Below are positions 36,541-46,067 of a stretch of 64,000 nt of DNA, in pieces. Below the pieces are notes generated by a model. It worked only from the letters and a program-made list of their open reading frames with translations. It ran no database searches and had not been told where the DNA came from. How positions within the stretch are numbered: position 1 is the stretch's first letter; each line of letters begins with the position of its first letter. Source of the stretch: Neorhizobium alkalisoli (GTDB taxonomy: Bacteria > Pseudomonadota > Alphaproteobacteria > Rhizobiales > Rhizobiaceae); the NCBI RefSeq assembly GCF_002968635.1, contig NZ_PVBN01000001.1, positions 1-64,000 on the forward strand, given 5' to 3'. Position numbers and translations under genes: made by a program.

Positions 36541-39366
36541 ATGGCCAGACACGATATCGATTTTTCTGAACTGCTCGACGCAACCCAACTCAGGGCCGAG
36601 TGCAAGGCGATCGCCGAGGACAAGAGCCGCTCGCAGCTCGAACTGCGCGCCGCTCTCTTGCCGGTCCTGCGCCGTGCGAGCGTCGAGGGGCGCGAAAAGG
36701 CGCGGGAACTGCTGGCCAAGGATGGCAGCGGGCTCGGCTGCGCAAGGCGCATTTCCTGGCTTCAGGATCAGCTCATCTGCGTCCTCCACGAGACCATCGC
36801 AACGGGCCTCTACCCGGAAGGCAGCGCGATCGCGATTGCGGCTGTTGGCGGTTATGGCCGCGCCACGCTGGCCCCGGGCTCCGATATCGACCTTCTCTTC
36901 CTGCTCCCGGAGAAGAATTCGGAGAACATGCGCAAGGCCGTCGAGTTCCTGCTTTATGTTCTCTGGGACCTGGGCTTCAAGGTCGGCCATGCCACCCGCA
37001 CCGTGGAGGAATGTATCCGCCTGTCCAAGACGGACATGACGATCCGCACCGCGATCCTCGAAAGCCGCGACATCTGCGGCTGCGAGCGGCTGGTGAAGGA
37101 ACTGGAAGCCCGCTTCGACAAGGAAATCGTCGCCGACACAGGCCCTGAATTCATCGCCGCCAAGCTTGCCGAGCGCGACCAGCGCCACCAGAAGGCGGGC
37201 GATACCCGCTATCTCGTGGAGCCGAACGTCAAGGAGGGCAAGGGCGGGCTTCGCGACCTCCACACGCTCTTCTGGATCGCCAAATATTACTACCGCGTCC
37301 GCGATACGGCAGACCTCGTCAAACTCGGCGTTCTGTCGCGCGAAGAATGGCGGCTGTTCGACAAGGCGGACGATTTTCTCTGGGCGGTCCGCTGCCACAT
37401 GCATTTTCTGACCGGCAAGGCGGAGGAACGGCTGTCCTTCGATATCCAGCGCGAGATCGCCGAGAGCCTCGGATACCATTCGCGCCCCGGCATGTCCGCC
37501 GTCGAGCGCTTCATGAAGCATTATTTCCTGGTCGCCAAGGACGTCGGCGATCTCACCCGCATCCTCTGCGCCGCGCTCGAGGAGCATCAGGCGAAGGCGG
37601 CGCCGGGGCTGACGAAGCGCGTCATCTCGCGCTTCACCAAGCGGCTGCACAAGATCCCCGGCACGGTGGAATTCGTGGAGGATCGCGGCCGCATCACGCT
37701 TGCCGATCCCGACGTCTTCAAGCGCGACCCGATCAATATCATCCGCTTCTTCCATATGGCGGATATCCACGGCCTCGAGCTGCATCCGGACGCCTTGAAG
37801 CGCATGACCCGCTCGCTGGCGCTGATCGACAACGCCGTGCGCGAGAACGAAGAGGCCAACCGCCTCTTCCTCTCCATGCTGACCTCGCGCCGGGATCCGG
37901 CTCTGATGCTCCGCCGCATGAACGAGGCGGGCGTTCTAGGCCGCTTCATTCCCGAGTTCGGCAAGGTCGTGGCGATGATGCAGTTCAACATGTATCACCA
38001 CTACACCGTCGACGAGCACCTGATACGCTCGGTCGAGGCGCTTTCCGAGGTGGATCAGGGCAAGGCCGCCGATATCCATCCGCTCTCGAACAAATTGATG
38101 CCCGGGATCGAGGACAGGACGGTGCTTTACGTCGCCGTCCTGCTGCACGACATCGCCAAGGGCCGCCAGGAGGATCACTCGATCGCCGGCGCCCGCATCG
38201 CGCGCAAGCTCTGCCCGCGGCTCGGGCTCAACCCGAAACAAACCGAACTCGTCGTCTGGCTGATCGAGGAACATCTCCTGATGTCGATGACCGCCCAGAC
38301 GCGCGACCTGCACGACCGCAAGACGGTCACCGACTTTGCCGAAAAAGTGCAGTCGATGGACCGGCTGAAGCTGCTGCTCGTGCTGACGATCTGCGATATC
38401 CGTGCGGTCGGCCCGGGTGTCTGGAACGGCTGGAAGGGCCAACTCCTGCGCACGCTCTATTACGAAACCGAACTGCTCTTGTCCGGCGGTTTTTCGGAGC
38501 TGTCGCGAAAGGAGCGCGCCAAGCAGGCGGAAGAGGAGCTTTTCAAGGCACTCGACGACTGGAGCCAGAAGGATCGCCGCACCTATTCCAAGCTGCATTA
38601 CCAGCCTTATCTGCTGTCGGTATCGCTGGACGATCAGGTCCGCCACGCGAAATTCATCCGCGATGCGGACAAGGCCGGCCAGGCGCTTGCCACCATGGTA
38701 CGCACCGACAGCTTCCACGCGATTACCGAGATCACCATTCTGGCGCCCGACCATCCGCGCCTCCTGTCGATCATCGCGGGCGCTTGTGCCGCGGCCGGCG
38801 CCAATATCGCCGACGCACAGATCTTCACGACGTCCGACGGACGTGCGCTGGATACGATCCTCATAAACCGCGAGTTTCAGGTGGATGAGGACGAGCTTCG
38901 CCGCGCCGGCACGATCAGCCGCATGATCGAGGACGTGCTGTCGGGCAAGAAGCGCCTGCCGGAGGTCATCGCCACCCGGGCGAAATCCCGCAAGCGGAAC
39001 AAGACCTTCGTTCTGCCGCCGTCCGTTACCATCTCGAACACGCTTTCGAACAAGTTCACTGTCATCGAGGTGGAATGCCTGGACCGCACCGGGCTCTTGG
39101 CGGATATCACCGCGGTTCTGGCCGATCTGTCGCTCGATATTCATTCTGCGCACATCACCACCTTCGGTGAAAAGGTCATCGATACTTTCTATGTCATCGA
39201 TCTCGTCGGCTCCAAGATCACCAACGAGAACCGCCAGGGCAATATCTCTGCGCGGCTGAAGGCCGTCATGTCCGAGCAGGAAGACGAGCTGAGAAGCGGC
39301 ATGCCGACCGGCATCATCGCCCCGGCACCGACGCCTGCCCAACGCAAGACCAAGGCCAGCGCGTGA
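36541..39366 (+). CDS. glnD: [Protein-PII] uridylyltransferase/uridylyl-removing enzyme GlnD
   Basis: 941 residues. The nucleotidyltransferase motif is [18 protein letters not shown] (about 102-119). The middle GlnD domain contains [13 protein letters not shown]. The HD hydrolase has [14 protein letters not shown], and two ACT domains lie at the C terminus ([20 protein letters not shown] and [18 protein letters not shown]). It senses glutamine and uridylylates or deuridylylates PII, controlling nitrogen assimilation. The ATG at 36541 is used; the frame extends upstream, but that overlaps the AraC gene end. Confidence 0.96.
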   Translation: MARHDIDFSELLDATQLRAECKAIAEDKSRSQLELRAALLPVLRRASVEGREKARELLAKDGSGLGCARRISWLQDQLICVLHETIATGLYPEGSAIAIAAVGGYGRATLAPGSDIDLLFLLPEKNSENMRKAVEFLLYVLWDLGFKVGHATRTVEECIRLSKTDMTIRTAILESRDICGCERLVKELEARFDKEIVADTGPEFIAAKLAERDQRHQKAGDTRYLVEPNVKEGKGGLRDLHTLFWIAKYYYRVRDTADLVKLGVLSREEWRLFDKADDFLWAVRCHMHFLTGKAEERLSFDIQREIAESLGYHSRPGMSAVERFMKHYFLVAKDVGDLTRILCAALEEHQAKAAPGLTKRVISRFTKRLHKIPGTVEFVEDRGRITLADPDVFKRDPINIIRFFHMADIHGLELHPDALKRMTRSLALIDNAVRENEEANRLFLSMLTSRRDPALMLRRMNEAGVLGRFIPEFGKVVAMMQFNMYHHYTVDEHLIRSVEALSEVDQGKAADIHPLSNKLMPGIEDRTVLYVAVLLHDIAKGRQEDHSIAGARIARKLCPRLGLNPKQTELVVWLIEEHLLMSMTAQTRDLHDRKTVTDFAEKVQSMDRLKLLLVLTICDIRAVGPGVWNGWKGQLLRTLYYETELLLSGGFSELSRKERAKQAEEELFKALDDWSQKDRRTYSKLHYQPYLLSVSLDDQVRHAKFIRDADKAGQALATMVRTDSFHAITEITILAPDHPRLLSIIAGACAAAGANIADAQIFTTSDGRALDTILINREFQVDEDELRRAGTISRMIEDVLSGKKRLPEVIATRAKSRKRNKTFVLPPSVTISNTLSNKFTVIEVECLDRTGLLADITAVLADLSLDIHSAHITTFGEKVIDTFYVIDLVGSKITNENRQGNISARLKAVMSEQEDELRSGMPTGIIAPAPTPAQRKTKASA

Positions 39367-39401
39367 GCCGCCTTCGATGAACAGTTTTGCTTCGAAGAGC
39401 A

Positions 39402-39575
39402 CCCCCCTCTGCCCTGCCGGGCATCTCCCCCACAAGGGGGGAGATCGGCTGGCGGCAACGGTGTCGCCAAACAATAGGCGGCGCTATTTGGCTGGTCGTG
39501 AATTTGGCGGGAAAAGCGCGCCGCTTGTAATCTCCCCCCTTGTGGGGGAGATGGCCGGCAGGCCAGAGGGGGGCT
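39402..39575. repeat. RIME-like intergenic repeat, two inverted copies
   Basis: Between glnD and murJ, two copies of a C-rich element face each other. The left copy (about 39402-39454) holds the hairpin ATCTCCCCC-ACAA-GGGGGGAGAT (39423-39445). The right copy (39530-39575) holds ATCTCCCCCCTTGTGGGGGAGAT (39530-39552) and then GGCCGGCAGGCCAGAGG, the complement of the left flank CCTCTGCCCTGCCGGGC with changes. It resembles the Rhizobium-specific intergenic mosaic elements (RIME) by sequence and palindromic form. The whole could fold as one large stem. Confidence 0.75.
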
Positions 39576-39624
39576 GGTTCGCGAAAGCCGATGTTATTTC
39601 GCACAATACAATGAGCCCCGCCCC

Positions 39625-41196
39625 ATGAGCCTTGTCAGAAAATTCGCGACCGTCGGGGGGGCGACGCTCGGCAGCCGCATCTTCGGTTTTGCGCGTGAGA
39701 CGCTGATGGCGGCGGCCCTCGGCACCGGACCGATGGCCGATGTCTTTTATGCCGCCTTCCGTTTTCCGAACCTCTTCCGGCGCCTGTTTGCAGAGGGCGC
39801 CTTCAATGCAGCCTTCGTGCCGCTCTTCTCCAAGGAGATCGAGGCGAACGGCATAGAAGGCGCCAAGCGGTTTTCGGAAGAGGTCTTCGGCGTCCTGTTT
39901 TCGGCCCTGTTGATCATCACCATCGCCATGGAACTGGCCATGCCCTGGCTGGTGGAGTGGGTGATCGCGCCGGGTTTTGCCGACGACCCGGAGAAAACGT
40001 CGATCACGATCCGCATGGCTGCGGTGATGTTCCCCTACCTCATGTGCATGTCGCTGACGGCGATGATGAGCGGCATGCTGAATTCGCTGCATCATTTCTT
40101 TGCGGCGGCGATCGCGCCGGTCTTCCTGAACGTGGTGATGATCGCGGCGTTGTTTTACGGGCTCTGGATCGGCGCCGACCCGCTGACCATCGCTTGGTAT
40201 CTCTCCTGGAGCGTGCTGGTTGCCGGCATCCTGCAATTGGCTGTGGTTTATGTCGGCGTGCGCCATGCCGGCATCAATATCGGCTTCCGTCGGCCGAAGA
40301 TGACGCCGAACGTCAAACGCCTCCTAGTGCTCGCCGTGCCCGCAGCCGTGACCGGCGGCATTACCCAGATCAACCAGATCATCGGCCAGGCGATTGCGTC
40401 CGGCAAGGAAGGCGCGATCGCGGCACTTCAATATGCGGATCGGATCTATCAGCTTCCGCTCGGCGTCGTTGGCGTTGCGGTCGGGGTCGTCCTGCTGCCG
40501 GAACTCGCAAGAGCCTTGAAGGCCGGTCATGTGAAGGAAGCCACCAACACGCAGAACCGGTCGATCGAATTCGTGCTGTTCCTGACGTTGCCGGCCGCCG
40601 CCGGAATCTGGATACTGTCGGAGGCGATCATCCGTGTGCTCTACGAGCGCGGTGCCTTTTCTGCTGATAATACCGCCGTCGTGGCCTCCATTCTTGCCAT
40701 TTACGGTATCGGACTGCCGGGCTTCGTGCTGATCAAGGCGCTGCAGCCGGGTTTTTATGCCCGTGAGGATACCAGGACGCCGATGCGTTTCACCATGATC
40801 TCGGTCGTCCTCAACACTGTCCTGGCGATCTCGCTCTTCCCGCTGATCGCCGAACGCGGCATCGCAACCGCCGAGGCCGCCGCCGGCTGGATCAATACCA
40901 CCTTGCTCTTTGCGACGCTTCTCTGGCGCGGCGACCTGACCTGGGAATGGGCGCTTGCGAAGCGCCTCGGCCTGCTGCTCGCCGCCACCGGCATCATGTC
41001 GGCAGCGCTTGTCTACGCGCTACCCTATGCCGGACCGTGGCTGGCTCCCGAAGTTTCCCTGCTCTATCAGGTCGCAGCCCTCGCCGTCCTCTTGGTGCTT
41101 GCCATGATCGTCTATTTTGCCGCCGCTTTCCTGATCGGCGGCGCTGATATCGGCATGATCCGGCGGAACCTGAAGCGGAAGCCGAAGGGCGGTTAG
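39625..41196 (+). CDS. murJ: Lipid II flippase MurJ (MviN)
   Basis: 523 residues with about 13-14 hydrophobic segments. The N terminus has the MurJ signature ATVGGATLGSRIFGFARETLMAAALG, then DVFYAAFRFPNLFRRLFAEGAFNAAFVPLF. This motif carries the conserved Arg residues of the flippase cavity. It moves lipid II across the inner membrane for peptidoglycan synthesis. It ends with a 4-base overlap against the convergent peptidase-like gene. Rhizobial glnD-murJ-trpS order is kept. Confidence 0.95.
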   Translation: MSLVRKFATVGGATLGSRIFGFARETLMAAALGTGPMADVFYAAFRFPNLFRRLFAEGAFNAAFVPLFSKEIEANGIEGAKRFSEEVFGVLFSALLIITIAMELAMPWLVEWVIAPGFADDPEKTSITIRMAAVMFPYLMCMSLTAMMSGMLNSLHHFFAAAIAPVFLNVVMIAALFYGLWIGADPLTIAWYLSWSVLVAGILQLAVVYVGVRHAGINIGFRRPKMTPNVKRLLVLAVPAAVTGGITQINQIIGQAIASGKEGAIAALQYADRIYQLPLGVVGVAVGVVLLPELARALKAGHVKEATNTQNRSIEFVLFLTLPAAAGIWILSEAIIRVLYERGAFSADNTAVVASILAIYGIGLPGFVLIKALQPGFYAREDTRTPMRFTMISVVLNTVLAISLFPLIAERGIATAEAAAGWINTTLLFATLLWRGDLTWEWALAKRLGLLLAATGIMSAALVYALPYAGPWLAPEVSLLYQVAALAVLLVLAMIVYFAAAFLIGGADIGMIRRNLKRKPKGG

Positions 41197-41633
41197 CCTC
41201 TCGACCGCCGTCCGCAATGCACCCAGCGCCGCTTCGGGCCGATGTCGACGTGGACGATGCCGTTGCAGTAGCGTCCGATGCCGCCGATACCCGGGGCGCC
41301 GGATGCCGCCGCGAGGATCGCTCGTTCCGAAACGCCGGGCACGCGGATATCCGCCGCGTAGCAATGGCTATGCTGAGATCGGCCCGAGCGCGGCCTATGG
41401 CCGGACGTCACCATCGGTTTTCGGCCGGTCTGCTTCGCGATATGGGCAAGAATGGCTCCGAGTTTTTCCGGAAAACAGTTCGTCCGGACACTCACCCGTT
41501 GCACGGTATAAAAGGCAGTATAGTCGTGTCTGAAAATGTTGCCTCGGCGTTTCTGGCTTTCGCCAGCTTCTGCGTTCACATTGAACCCAAGTGCCACAAG
41601 GCAGGTAAGCGCGACGCGAAAAATGATGCGCAT
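41193..41633 (-). CDS. Secreted peptidase M15-like (DUF882/YcbK) protein
   Basis: 146 residues from the ATG at 41633, which has GGGGGA 5 bases upstream; an ATG ten codons earlier is less likely. A signal peptide (about 1-22, cut near NAEAGE) precedes an M15-type domain with VTSGHRPRSGRSQHSHCYAADIRV and GIVHVDIG. The His, Asp and second His match the zinc ligands of D,D/L,D-peptidases of the YcbK/M15A_3 group. Cys stands where the usual SxHxxGxAxD motif has Gly. It may trim peptidoglycan. It converges on murJ with a 4-base overlap. Confidence 0.78.
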   Translation of the reverse strand: MRIIFRVALTCLVALGFNVNAEAGESQKRRGNIFRHDYTAFYTVQRVSVRTNCFPEKLGAILAHIAKQTGRKPMVTSGHRPRSGRSQHSHCYAADIRVPGVSERAILAAASGAPGIGGIGRYCNGIVHVDIGPKRRWVHCGRRSRG

Positions 41634-42424
41634 GACATCCCCCGAGATGAGACCGTCGTTCATGACGGATTAACCGTGGTACGGGGTGAGTATTTCTTTT
41701 CGAAAAGAGGCGCGAGTAAGGAGGCTTTTGCTCAAAAATGGGAAAGTATCTGCCTTAAAGGCTAACAGGCGTTAATCTTTTCGGATGAGGTGGAGCAAGA
41801 AAATTCCCCTTTATAGGTATGGACGCGGAAAACCCGATGCCGAAAGTGGTAGATGGATCGGCTCTCCTTTTCCGCGGGCAAGGGATGGATTTCGCGGCCC
41901 TGGCGGCGGCCGGCGCTCGTTGCCGGAGGTAGTGGGAGAAATTTCTTCCCCTTTTTATCCCCCTCCTTCGAACCTGGGCCAATACTATGGGCGTCCTGCT
42001 TCGGCTACACCGGCCTGCATTACCGGCGAGGCGGGACCGGTGCCCTGGCGAGCTGCCGTTGATGCAGGCGGATCATCGGGGGCTGCGCAGAAAATGGTCC
42101 CCCTCTCGCCTGAAAAGGCGGGGCGTGCGTGTGTCGCACACAACCCGGCTTGGATCTGCAAGGAAACCAGGCCGCCGCAGAGGGACCGGAGTTGCGCGGA
42201 AAAACACACCGAACGGGACACGTCGCGTGTCACCTATAAAACTTAAATCGAGGCACCCTACGTGTCCCGGCCGAAACAAAAAATGCGACATCACCAAGGG
42301 ATGAGTCTGCCTTGAAATAAAGGCTTGGCCCCCTTGATCCTGCATCCTCCGCCGTGCATAAGCCCGCGCGTTAGCAACATGGCCCTTTGGGCCTGGGGCC
42401 CTCCACCAGCCTATCGAGGACGAT
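41634..42424. other. 790-bp non-coding region upstream of trpS
   Basis: Several frames are open, but none has a recognisable product, a good ribosome-binding site and family-like composition. The strongest structure is the perfect 10-bp inverted repeat CGGGACACGT (42215-42224) and ACGTGTCCCG (42260-42269) around an AT-rich 35-base loop. It overlaps GACAC-N5-GTGTC (42217-42231). Just before trpS, GGCCC-TTT-GGGCC (42381-42393) and GGGCC-TGG-GGCCC (42389-42401) are mutually exclusive hairpins. The region could hold a small RNA or a regulated leader. Confidence 0.45.
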
Positions 42425-43489
42425 ATGAATTCTTTCAAGCCGCTTGTCTTTTCCGGCGTTCAGCCGACCGGCAATCTCCATCTCGGCAACTATCTCGGAG
42501 CAATCCGCAAATTCGTGGCGCTTCAGGAAAACAACGACTGCATCTATTGCGTCGTAGACCTGCATGCGATCACCGCCCAGCTCGTTCATGACGACCTGCG
42601 CGGTCAGATCCGCTCGATTGCCGCCGCCTTCATCGCTTCGGGCATCGACCCGAAGAAACATATCGTCTTCAATCAGTCTGCCGTGCCGCAGCATGCGGAA
42701 CTGGCCTGGGTCTTCAACTGCGTCGCCCGCATCGGCTGGATGAACCGCATGACCCAGTTCAAGGACAAGGCCGGCAAGGATCGCGAGAATGCCTCGCTCG
42801 GCCTGCTTGCTTATCCGAGCCTGATGGCGGCCGACATCCTCGTCTACCGCGCCACCCACGTGCCGGTCGGCGACGACCAGAAACAGCACCTGGAGCTTGC
42901 CCGCGATATCGCCCAGAAGTTCAATATCGACTTCCAGGAGAAGATCCGCGCGACCGGCACCGGGGTCGACATGGTCGTCGGCGAGGAGCCGATCCACGGT
43001 TATTTCCCGCTGGTCGAACCGCTGATCGATGGCCCGGCGCCGCGCGTCATGTCGCTGCGCGACGGCACCAAGAAAATGTCGAAGTCCGATCCGTCGGATC
43101 TTTCGCGCATCAACCTGATGGACGAGCCGGAAGAGATCGCCAAGAAGATCCGCAAGGCCAAGACCGATCCGGAAGGTTTGCCCAGCGAGATCGAGGGGTT
43201 GAAGGGCCGCCCGGAAGCAGACAATCTCGTCGGCATCTATGCAGCGCTCGCGGACAGGACGAAGGCGGATGTGCTTGCCGAATTCGGCGGGCAGCAGTTT
43301 TCCGTCTTCAAGCCGGCGCTTGCCGATCTCGCCGTGCATGTGCTTGCGCCGATCACCGCCGAGATGCGGCGGCTTTTGGGCGACACGACTCACATCGATG
43401 CGATCCTTCGCGATGGCGGCGAGCGCGCCCGCACCCGGGCCGAGAAGGTCATGGGCGAGGTTTTCGATGTTATCGGCTTCCTGAAATAA
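42425..43489 (+). CDS. trpS: Tryptophanyl-tRNA synthetase
   Basis: 354 residues, a class Ic synthetase. The HIGH-equivalent is HLGN in [14 protein letters not shown] and the KMSKS loop is [43 protein letters not shown] is the typical Trp-binding region. GAGGACG lies 3 bases before the ATG. A terminator follows at 43516-43545. Confidence 0.97.
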   Translation: MNSFKPLVFSGVQPTGNLHLGNYLGAIRKFVALQENNDCIYCVVDLHAITAQLVHDDLRGQIRSIAAAFIASGIDPKKHIVFNQSAVPQHAELAWVFNCVARIGWMNRMTQFKDKAGKDRENASLGLLAYPSLMAADILVYRATHVPVGDDQKQHLELARDIAQKFNIDFQEKIRATGTGVDMVVGEEPIHGYFPLVEPLIDGPAPRVMSLRDGTKKMSKSDPSDLSRINLMDEPEEIAKKIRKAKTDPEGLPSEIEGLKGRPEADNLVGIYAALADRTKADVLAEFGGQQFSVFKPALADLAVHVLAPITAEMRRLLGDTTHIDAILRDGGERARTRAEKVMGEVFDVIGFLK

Positions 43490-43515
43490 GGTAGTCGTCA
43501 CGCAAAGATTGCATA

Positions 43516-43545
43516 CCCGCCACGGCTTTGCGGCGGGTTTTCATT
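43516..43545 (+). terminator. Rho-independent terminator after trpS
   Basis: CCCGCC (43516) pairs with GGCGGG (43532-43537) around a 10-base loop, followed by TTTTCATTTT, 26 bases after the trpS stop. Confidence 0.75.
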
Positions 43546-43570
43546 TTCCGCTGTTGGTATAAGTTTGCCA

Positions 43571-43591
43571 TCACGACCGCTTCGGTCGTGA
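43571..43591. promoter_or_regulatory. Perfect 8-bp inverted repeat upstream of the universal stress gene
   Basis: TCACGACC-GCTTC-GGTCGTGA lies 20 bases upstream of the ATG at 43612, just ahead of its AGGAGGGA ribosome-binding site. It may be an operator or a leader hairpin. Confidence 0.4.
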
Positions 43592-43611
43592 ACCGGCGAA
43601 GAGGAGGGAGC

Positions 43612-44103
43612 ATGGTATCAAAACGGCTTTCTCGGCTTGAAGGGCATCGTCGCAAGTTCATGGCGGTCATTGATGGCACGCCGGAATGCGAAAAGGCCGT
43701 CCATTATGCCGGCCGCCGCGCCAAGAATTCGAATGGCGGCCTGGTTCTCCTGTTCGTGATCCCTGAAGGCGACTTCCAGCAATGGCTCGGCGTCGAGCAG
43801 ATCATGCGCGCCGAAGCGATGGAAGAGGCCGAAGCCATCATGGCGAAAGCGGCGCAGCGGGTGCGTGAGACGATCGGCATCGATCCGGAAATCGTCATCC
43901 GCGAAGGCAGCGCCACCGAACAGATCAATCAGCTGGTCGAGGAAGACCGCGATGTGGCGATCCTCGTCCTTGCTGCCGGTTCCGCCAAGGAAGGGCCGGG
44001 ACCGCTCGTATCGTCCGTCGCCGGCCGGGGGGCTGCCTTCCCCATCCCCGTCACCGTGTTACCGGATACACTGACGGATGAAGAAATCGACGCCCTCTGC
44101 TAG
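43612..44103 (+). CDS. Universal stress protein (UspA family)
   Basis: 163 residues. It reads KFMAVIDGTPECEKAVHYAGRRAK at the start, with the Usp strand and Asp, and ILVLAAGSAKEGPGPLVSSVAG at the end, where ATP-binding Usp proteins have G-x2-G-x9-G(S/T). The match to that nucleotide motif is only partial, so ATP binding is uncertain. The ATG at 43612 has AGGAGGGA upstream; an upstream in-frame ATG would run through the inverted repeat. Its promoter is probably between the trpS terminator and the repeat. Confidence 0.85.
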   Translation: MVSKRLSRLEGHRRKFMAVIDGTPECEKAVHYAGRRAKNSNGGLVLLFVIPEGDFQQWLGVEQIMRAEAMEEAEAIMAKAAQRVRETIGIDPEIVIREGSATEQINQLVEEDRDVAILVLAAGSAKEGPGPLVSSVAGRGAAFPIPVTVLPDTLTDEEIDALC

Positions 44104-44165
44104 AGCAATTTCAGGAAAAGTGCCTAGCGGTTTTCCATTGGAGTTGCGTCAAAACAAAGAGCCCG
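44102..44165. repeat. Common rhizobial intergenic repeat
   Basis: TAGAGCAATTTCAGGAAAAG, then AGCGGTTTTCC, then TTGCGTCAAAACAAAGAG. I recognise this as a variant of a short repeat that occurs many times between genes in Rhizobium and Agrobacterium genomes (AGAGCAATTCCAGGAAAAGT...AGCGGTTTTCC...AATTGCGTAAAAACAAAGA). Here it directly follows the stress-protein stop. Its function is unknown. Confidence 0.65.
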
Positions 44166-44271
44166 CTTGACCCTTAAGTGGTAAAGACGCACTTGAACCA
44201 AAAGATGATACGGCTTATCTTCTTTTGAAGAGTTCTAAATTTCAGGGGCGACATCGCCCGGGAGAAACAAA

Positions 44272-44838
44272 ATGTTCATTCAGACGGAAGCCACGCCCAA
44301 TCCGGCGACCCTGAAGTTCCTGCCGGGCAAGGTGGTCATGGAAAAGGGCACCGCTGATTTCCGCAATGCCGGAGAGGCGGAAGTCTCGCCGCTTGCCGCC
44401 CGTCTCTTCGCGATCAACGGGGTGAACGGCGTCTATTTCGGTTACGATTTCATCACCGTCTCCAAGGAAAGCGCCGACTGGCAGCACCTGAAGCCTGCGA
44501 TCCTCGGCTCGATCATGGAACATTTCATGTCGGGTCAGCCGGTCATGGGCGGCACGTCGACGCTTGCCGAAGTCTCGGACGAAGAAGGCGAGTTCTTCGA
44601 CGAGGACGATGAAACCATCGTTGCGACGATCAAGGAATTGCTGGAGACGCGCGTTCGTCCGGCCGTCGCTCAGGATGGCGGCGACATCACCTTCAAGGGT
44701 TTCCGCGACGGTACGGTTTATCTCAACATGAAGGGCGCATGCTCGGGCTGCCCGTCCTCGACGGCCACGCTCAAGCACGGCGTGCAGAACCTGCTGCGCC
44801 ATTTCGTTCCGGAAGTACAGGCGGTCGAGGCTCTCTGA
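44272..44838 (+). CDS. nfuA: NfuA/NifU-type iron-sulfur scaffold or carrier protein
   Basis: 188 residues. The N-terminal Nfu_N domain begins MFIQTEATPNPATLKFLPG. A C-terminal NifU-like domain (from about 115) carries the CxxC of GACSGCPSSTATLKHGVQ. The CxxC pairs in a dimer hold a [4Fe-4S] cluster passed to apo-enzymes such as MiaB, encoded 3 kb downstream. The linker is acidic (DEEGEFFDEDDE). Confidence 0.92.
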   Translation: MFIQTEATPNPATLKFLPGKVVMEKGTADFRNAGEAEVSPLAARLFAINGVNGVYFGYDFITVSKESADWQHLKPAILGSIMEHFMSGQPVMGGTSTLAEVSDEEGEFFDEDDETIVATIKELLETRVRPAVAQDGGDITFKGFRDGTVYLNMKGACSGCPSSTATLKHGVQNLLRHFVPEVQAVEAL

Positions 44839-44858
44839 GCCTCAGCTGACCCTTTCGC

Positions 44859-45518
44859 ATGATCGTTTTGGCCATTGACACCGCCGGGGTGGATTGTTCC
44901 GCCGCGCTGTTTGACAGCGCGGAGGGTAAGGTCCTGTCTATCATCACGGAAACAATCGGCAAAGGCCATGCCGAACGCCTGATGGCGGTGATCGATCAGG
45001 CGCTTGCCGGCGCCAATCTCCAGCTCGAAAGGGTGGACCGGATTGCCGTCGTCATTGGCCCCGGCTCGTTCACCGGAATCCGGGTGGGGGTTGCCGCAGC
45101 GCGTGGCCTTGCCCTGGCTCTCGGCATAGGCTCCGTCGGCGTGACGACGCTGGAGGTTCTGGCCCGCAGCTATCTGGCGGATCATCCGGAAAAACAGGTT
45201 GTTGCCGCCATGGATGCCAAGCGCGGCGAGATTTATGCCCAGGCATTTTCCGGCGACGGTACGGCCCTCAACCAGGCGGCGGCGCTTTCTGCCGAAAACG
45301 TGGCTGAGCTTGCCCGGTCTTTTTCCGCCGTCGTCATCGGCTCCGGCGCGGCCACTTCTGCCGGCAGCGGCGAAGGTGCCGGTTCGGATCGCTTCGACAT
45401 CGCCATGGTGGCCCGGATCGGGGCGGAAAAACCACTGGATATCAGCCGCCCGAAACCGCTATATCTTCGTGGACCCGATGCGAAGCCGCAGACCGGATTC
45501 GCGCTTGCTCGCTCATGA
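44859..45518 (+). CDS. tsaB: tRNA threonylcarbamoyladenosine synthesis protein TsaB
   Basis: 219 residues, ASKHA fold without the metal-binding His pair of TsaD. It has MIVLAIDTAGVDCSAALFD and GPGSFTGIRVGVAAARGLAL, the TsaB signature, then AAMDAKRGEIYAQAF. It is part of the TsaBDE complex that makes t6A37 in tRNAs. It is followed 15 bases later by rimI, a frequent pairing. Confidence 0.93.
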   Translation: MIVLAIDTAGVDCSAALFDSAEGKVLSIITETIGKGHAERLMAVIDQALAGANLQLERVDRIAVVIGPGSFTGIRVGVAAARGLALALGIGSVGVTTLEVLARSYLADHPEKQVVAAMDAKRGEIYAQAFSGDGTALNQAAALSAENVAELARSFSAVVIGSGAATSAGSGEGAGSDRFDIAMVARIGAEKPLDISRPKPLYLRGPDAKPQTGFALARS

Positions 45519-45533
45519 CCACCTGACTGCCCG

Positions 45534-46028
45534 ATGTTCGACGATTACCTGAGCTGGAAGCCCTTTTTTGAAATCGTGCCGATGGAGGTCGGCGACTGCT
45601 CGGAAATGTCCCAGCTGCACGGTCAGCGGTTTCCGCGCCAGTGGAACGACGGCGAGTTCCAGAACCTGCTTCTGCAGCAGAGCGTTTTCGGTTTCGTCGC
45701 CCGTCAGACCAATGCCTTCTTCTCGAGGCCGCTCGGCGGTTTTGTCCTGTCGCGCGAGGCGGCGGGTGAAGCGGAAATCCTCACTTTGGTGGTGAACGAG
45801 AAGTTCGGCAGGCAGGGGCTCGGCTGGCGGCTGATGCAGGCCGCCCTCAGGGAAGCCGCGACGCGCGGCGGCGAGAACATGTTCCTCGAGGTCGAGGCTG
45901 CAAACTGGGCGGCGGTCGGACTTTATCGCAAGCTCGGTTTCGAGAAGGTTGGGGAGCGACCGGCCTATTATGCGGGGACGGATGGGACGCGATCCACGGC
46001 GCTTGTCATGAGCCGCGTTCTTCGTTAG
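45534..46028 (+). CDS. rimI: Ribosomal-protein-alanine N-acetyltransferase RimI
   Basis: 164 residues, a GNAT acetyltransferase. Motif A is EILTLVVNEKFGRQGLGWRLMQAAL (acetyl-CoA binding, RQGLGWRL) and motif B is MFLEVEAANWAAVGLYRKLGFEKVGERPAYY, both typical of RimI. In E. coli RimI acetylates the N terminus of S18; the tsaB-rimI pairing is conserved. The substrate in rhizobia is inferred. Confidence 0.85.
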   Translation: MFDDYLSWKPFFEIVPMEVGDCSEMSQLHGQRFPRQWNDGEFQNLLLQQSVFGFVARQTNAFFSRPLGGFVLSREAAGEAEILTLVVNEKFGRQGLGWRLMQAALREAATRGGENMFLEVEAANWAAVGLYRKLGFEKVGERPAYYAGTDGTRSTALVMSRVLR

Positions 46029-46067
46029 TCCCTAGTCCCAGACTGGAACGTTTCGGGACCAAACGAC

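Noticed and set aside
41785-42246. 153-codon frame in the gap before trpS, and a 121-codon frame on the other strand (42073-42438)
   Set aside because: Neither has a ribosome-binding site, family motif or rhizobial codon use; both are Pro/Arg/Cys-rich.
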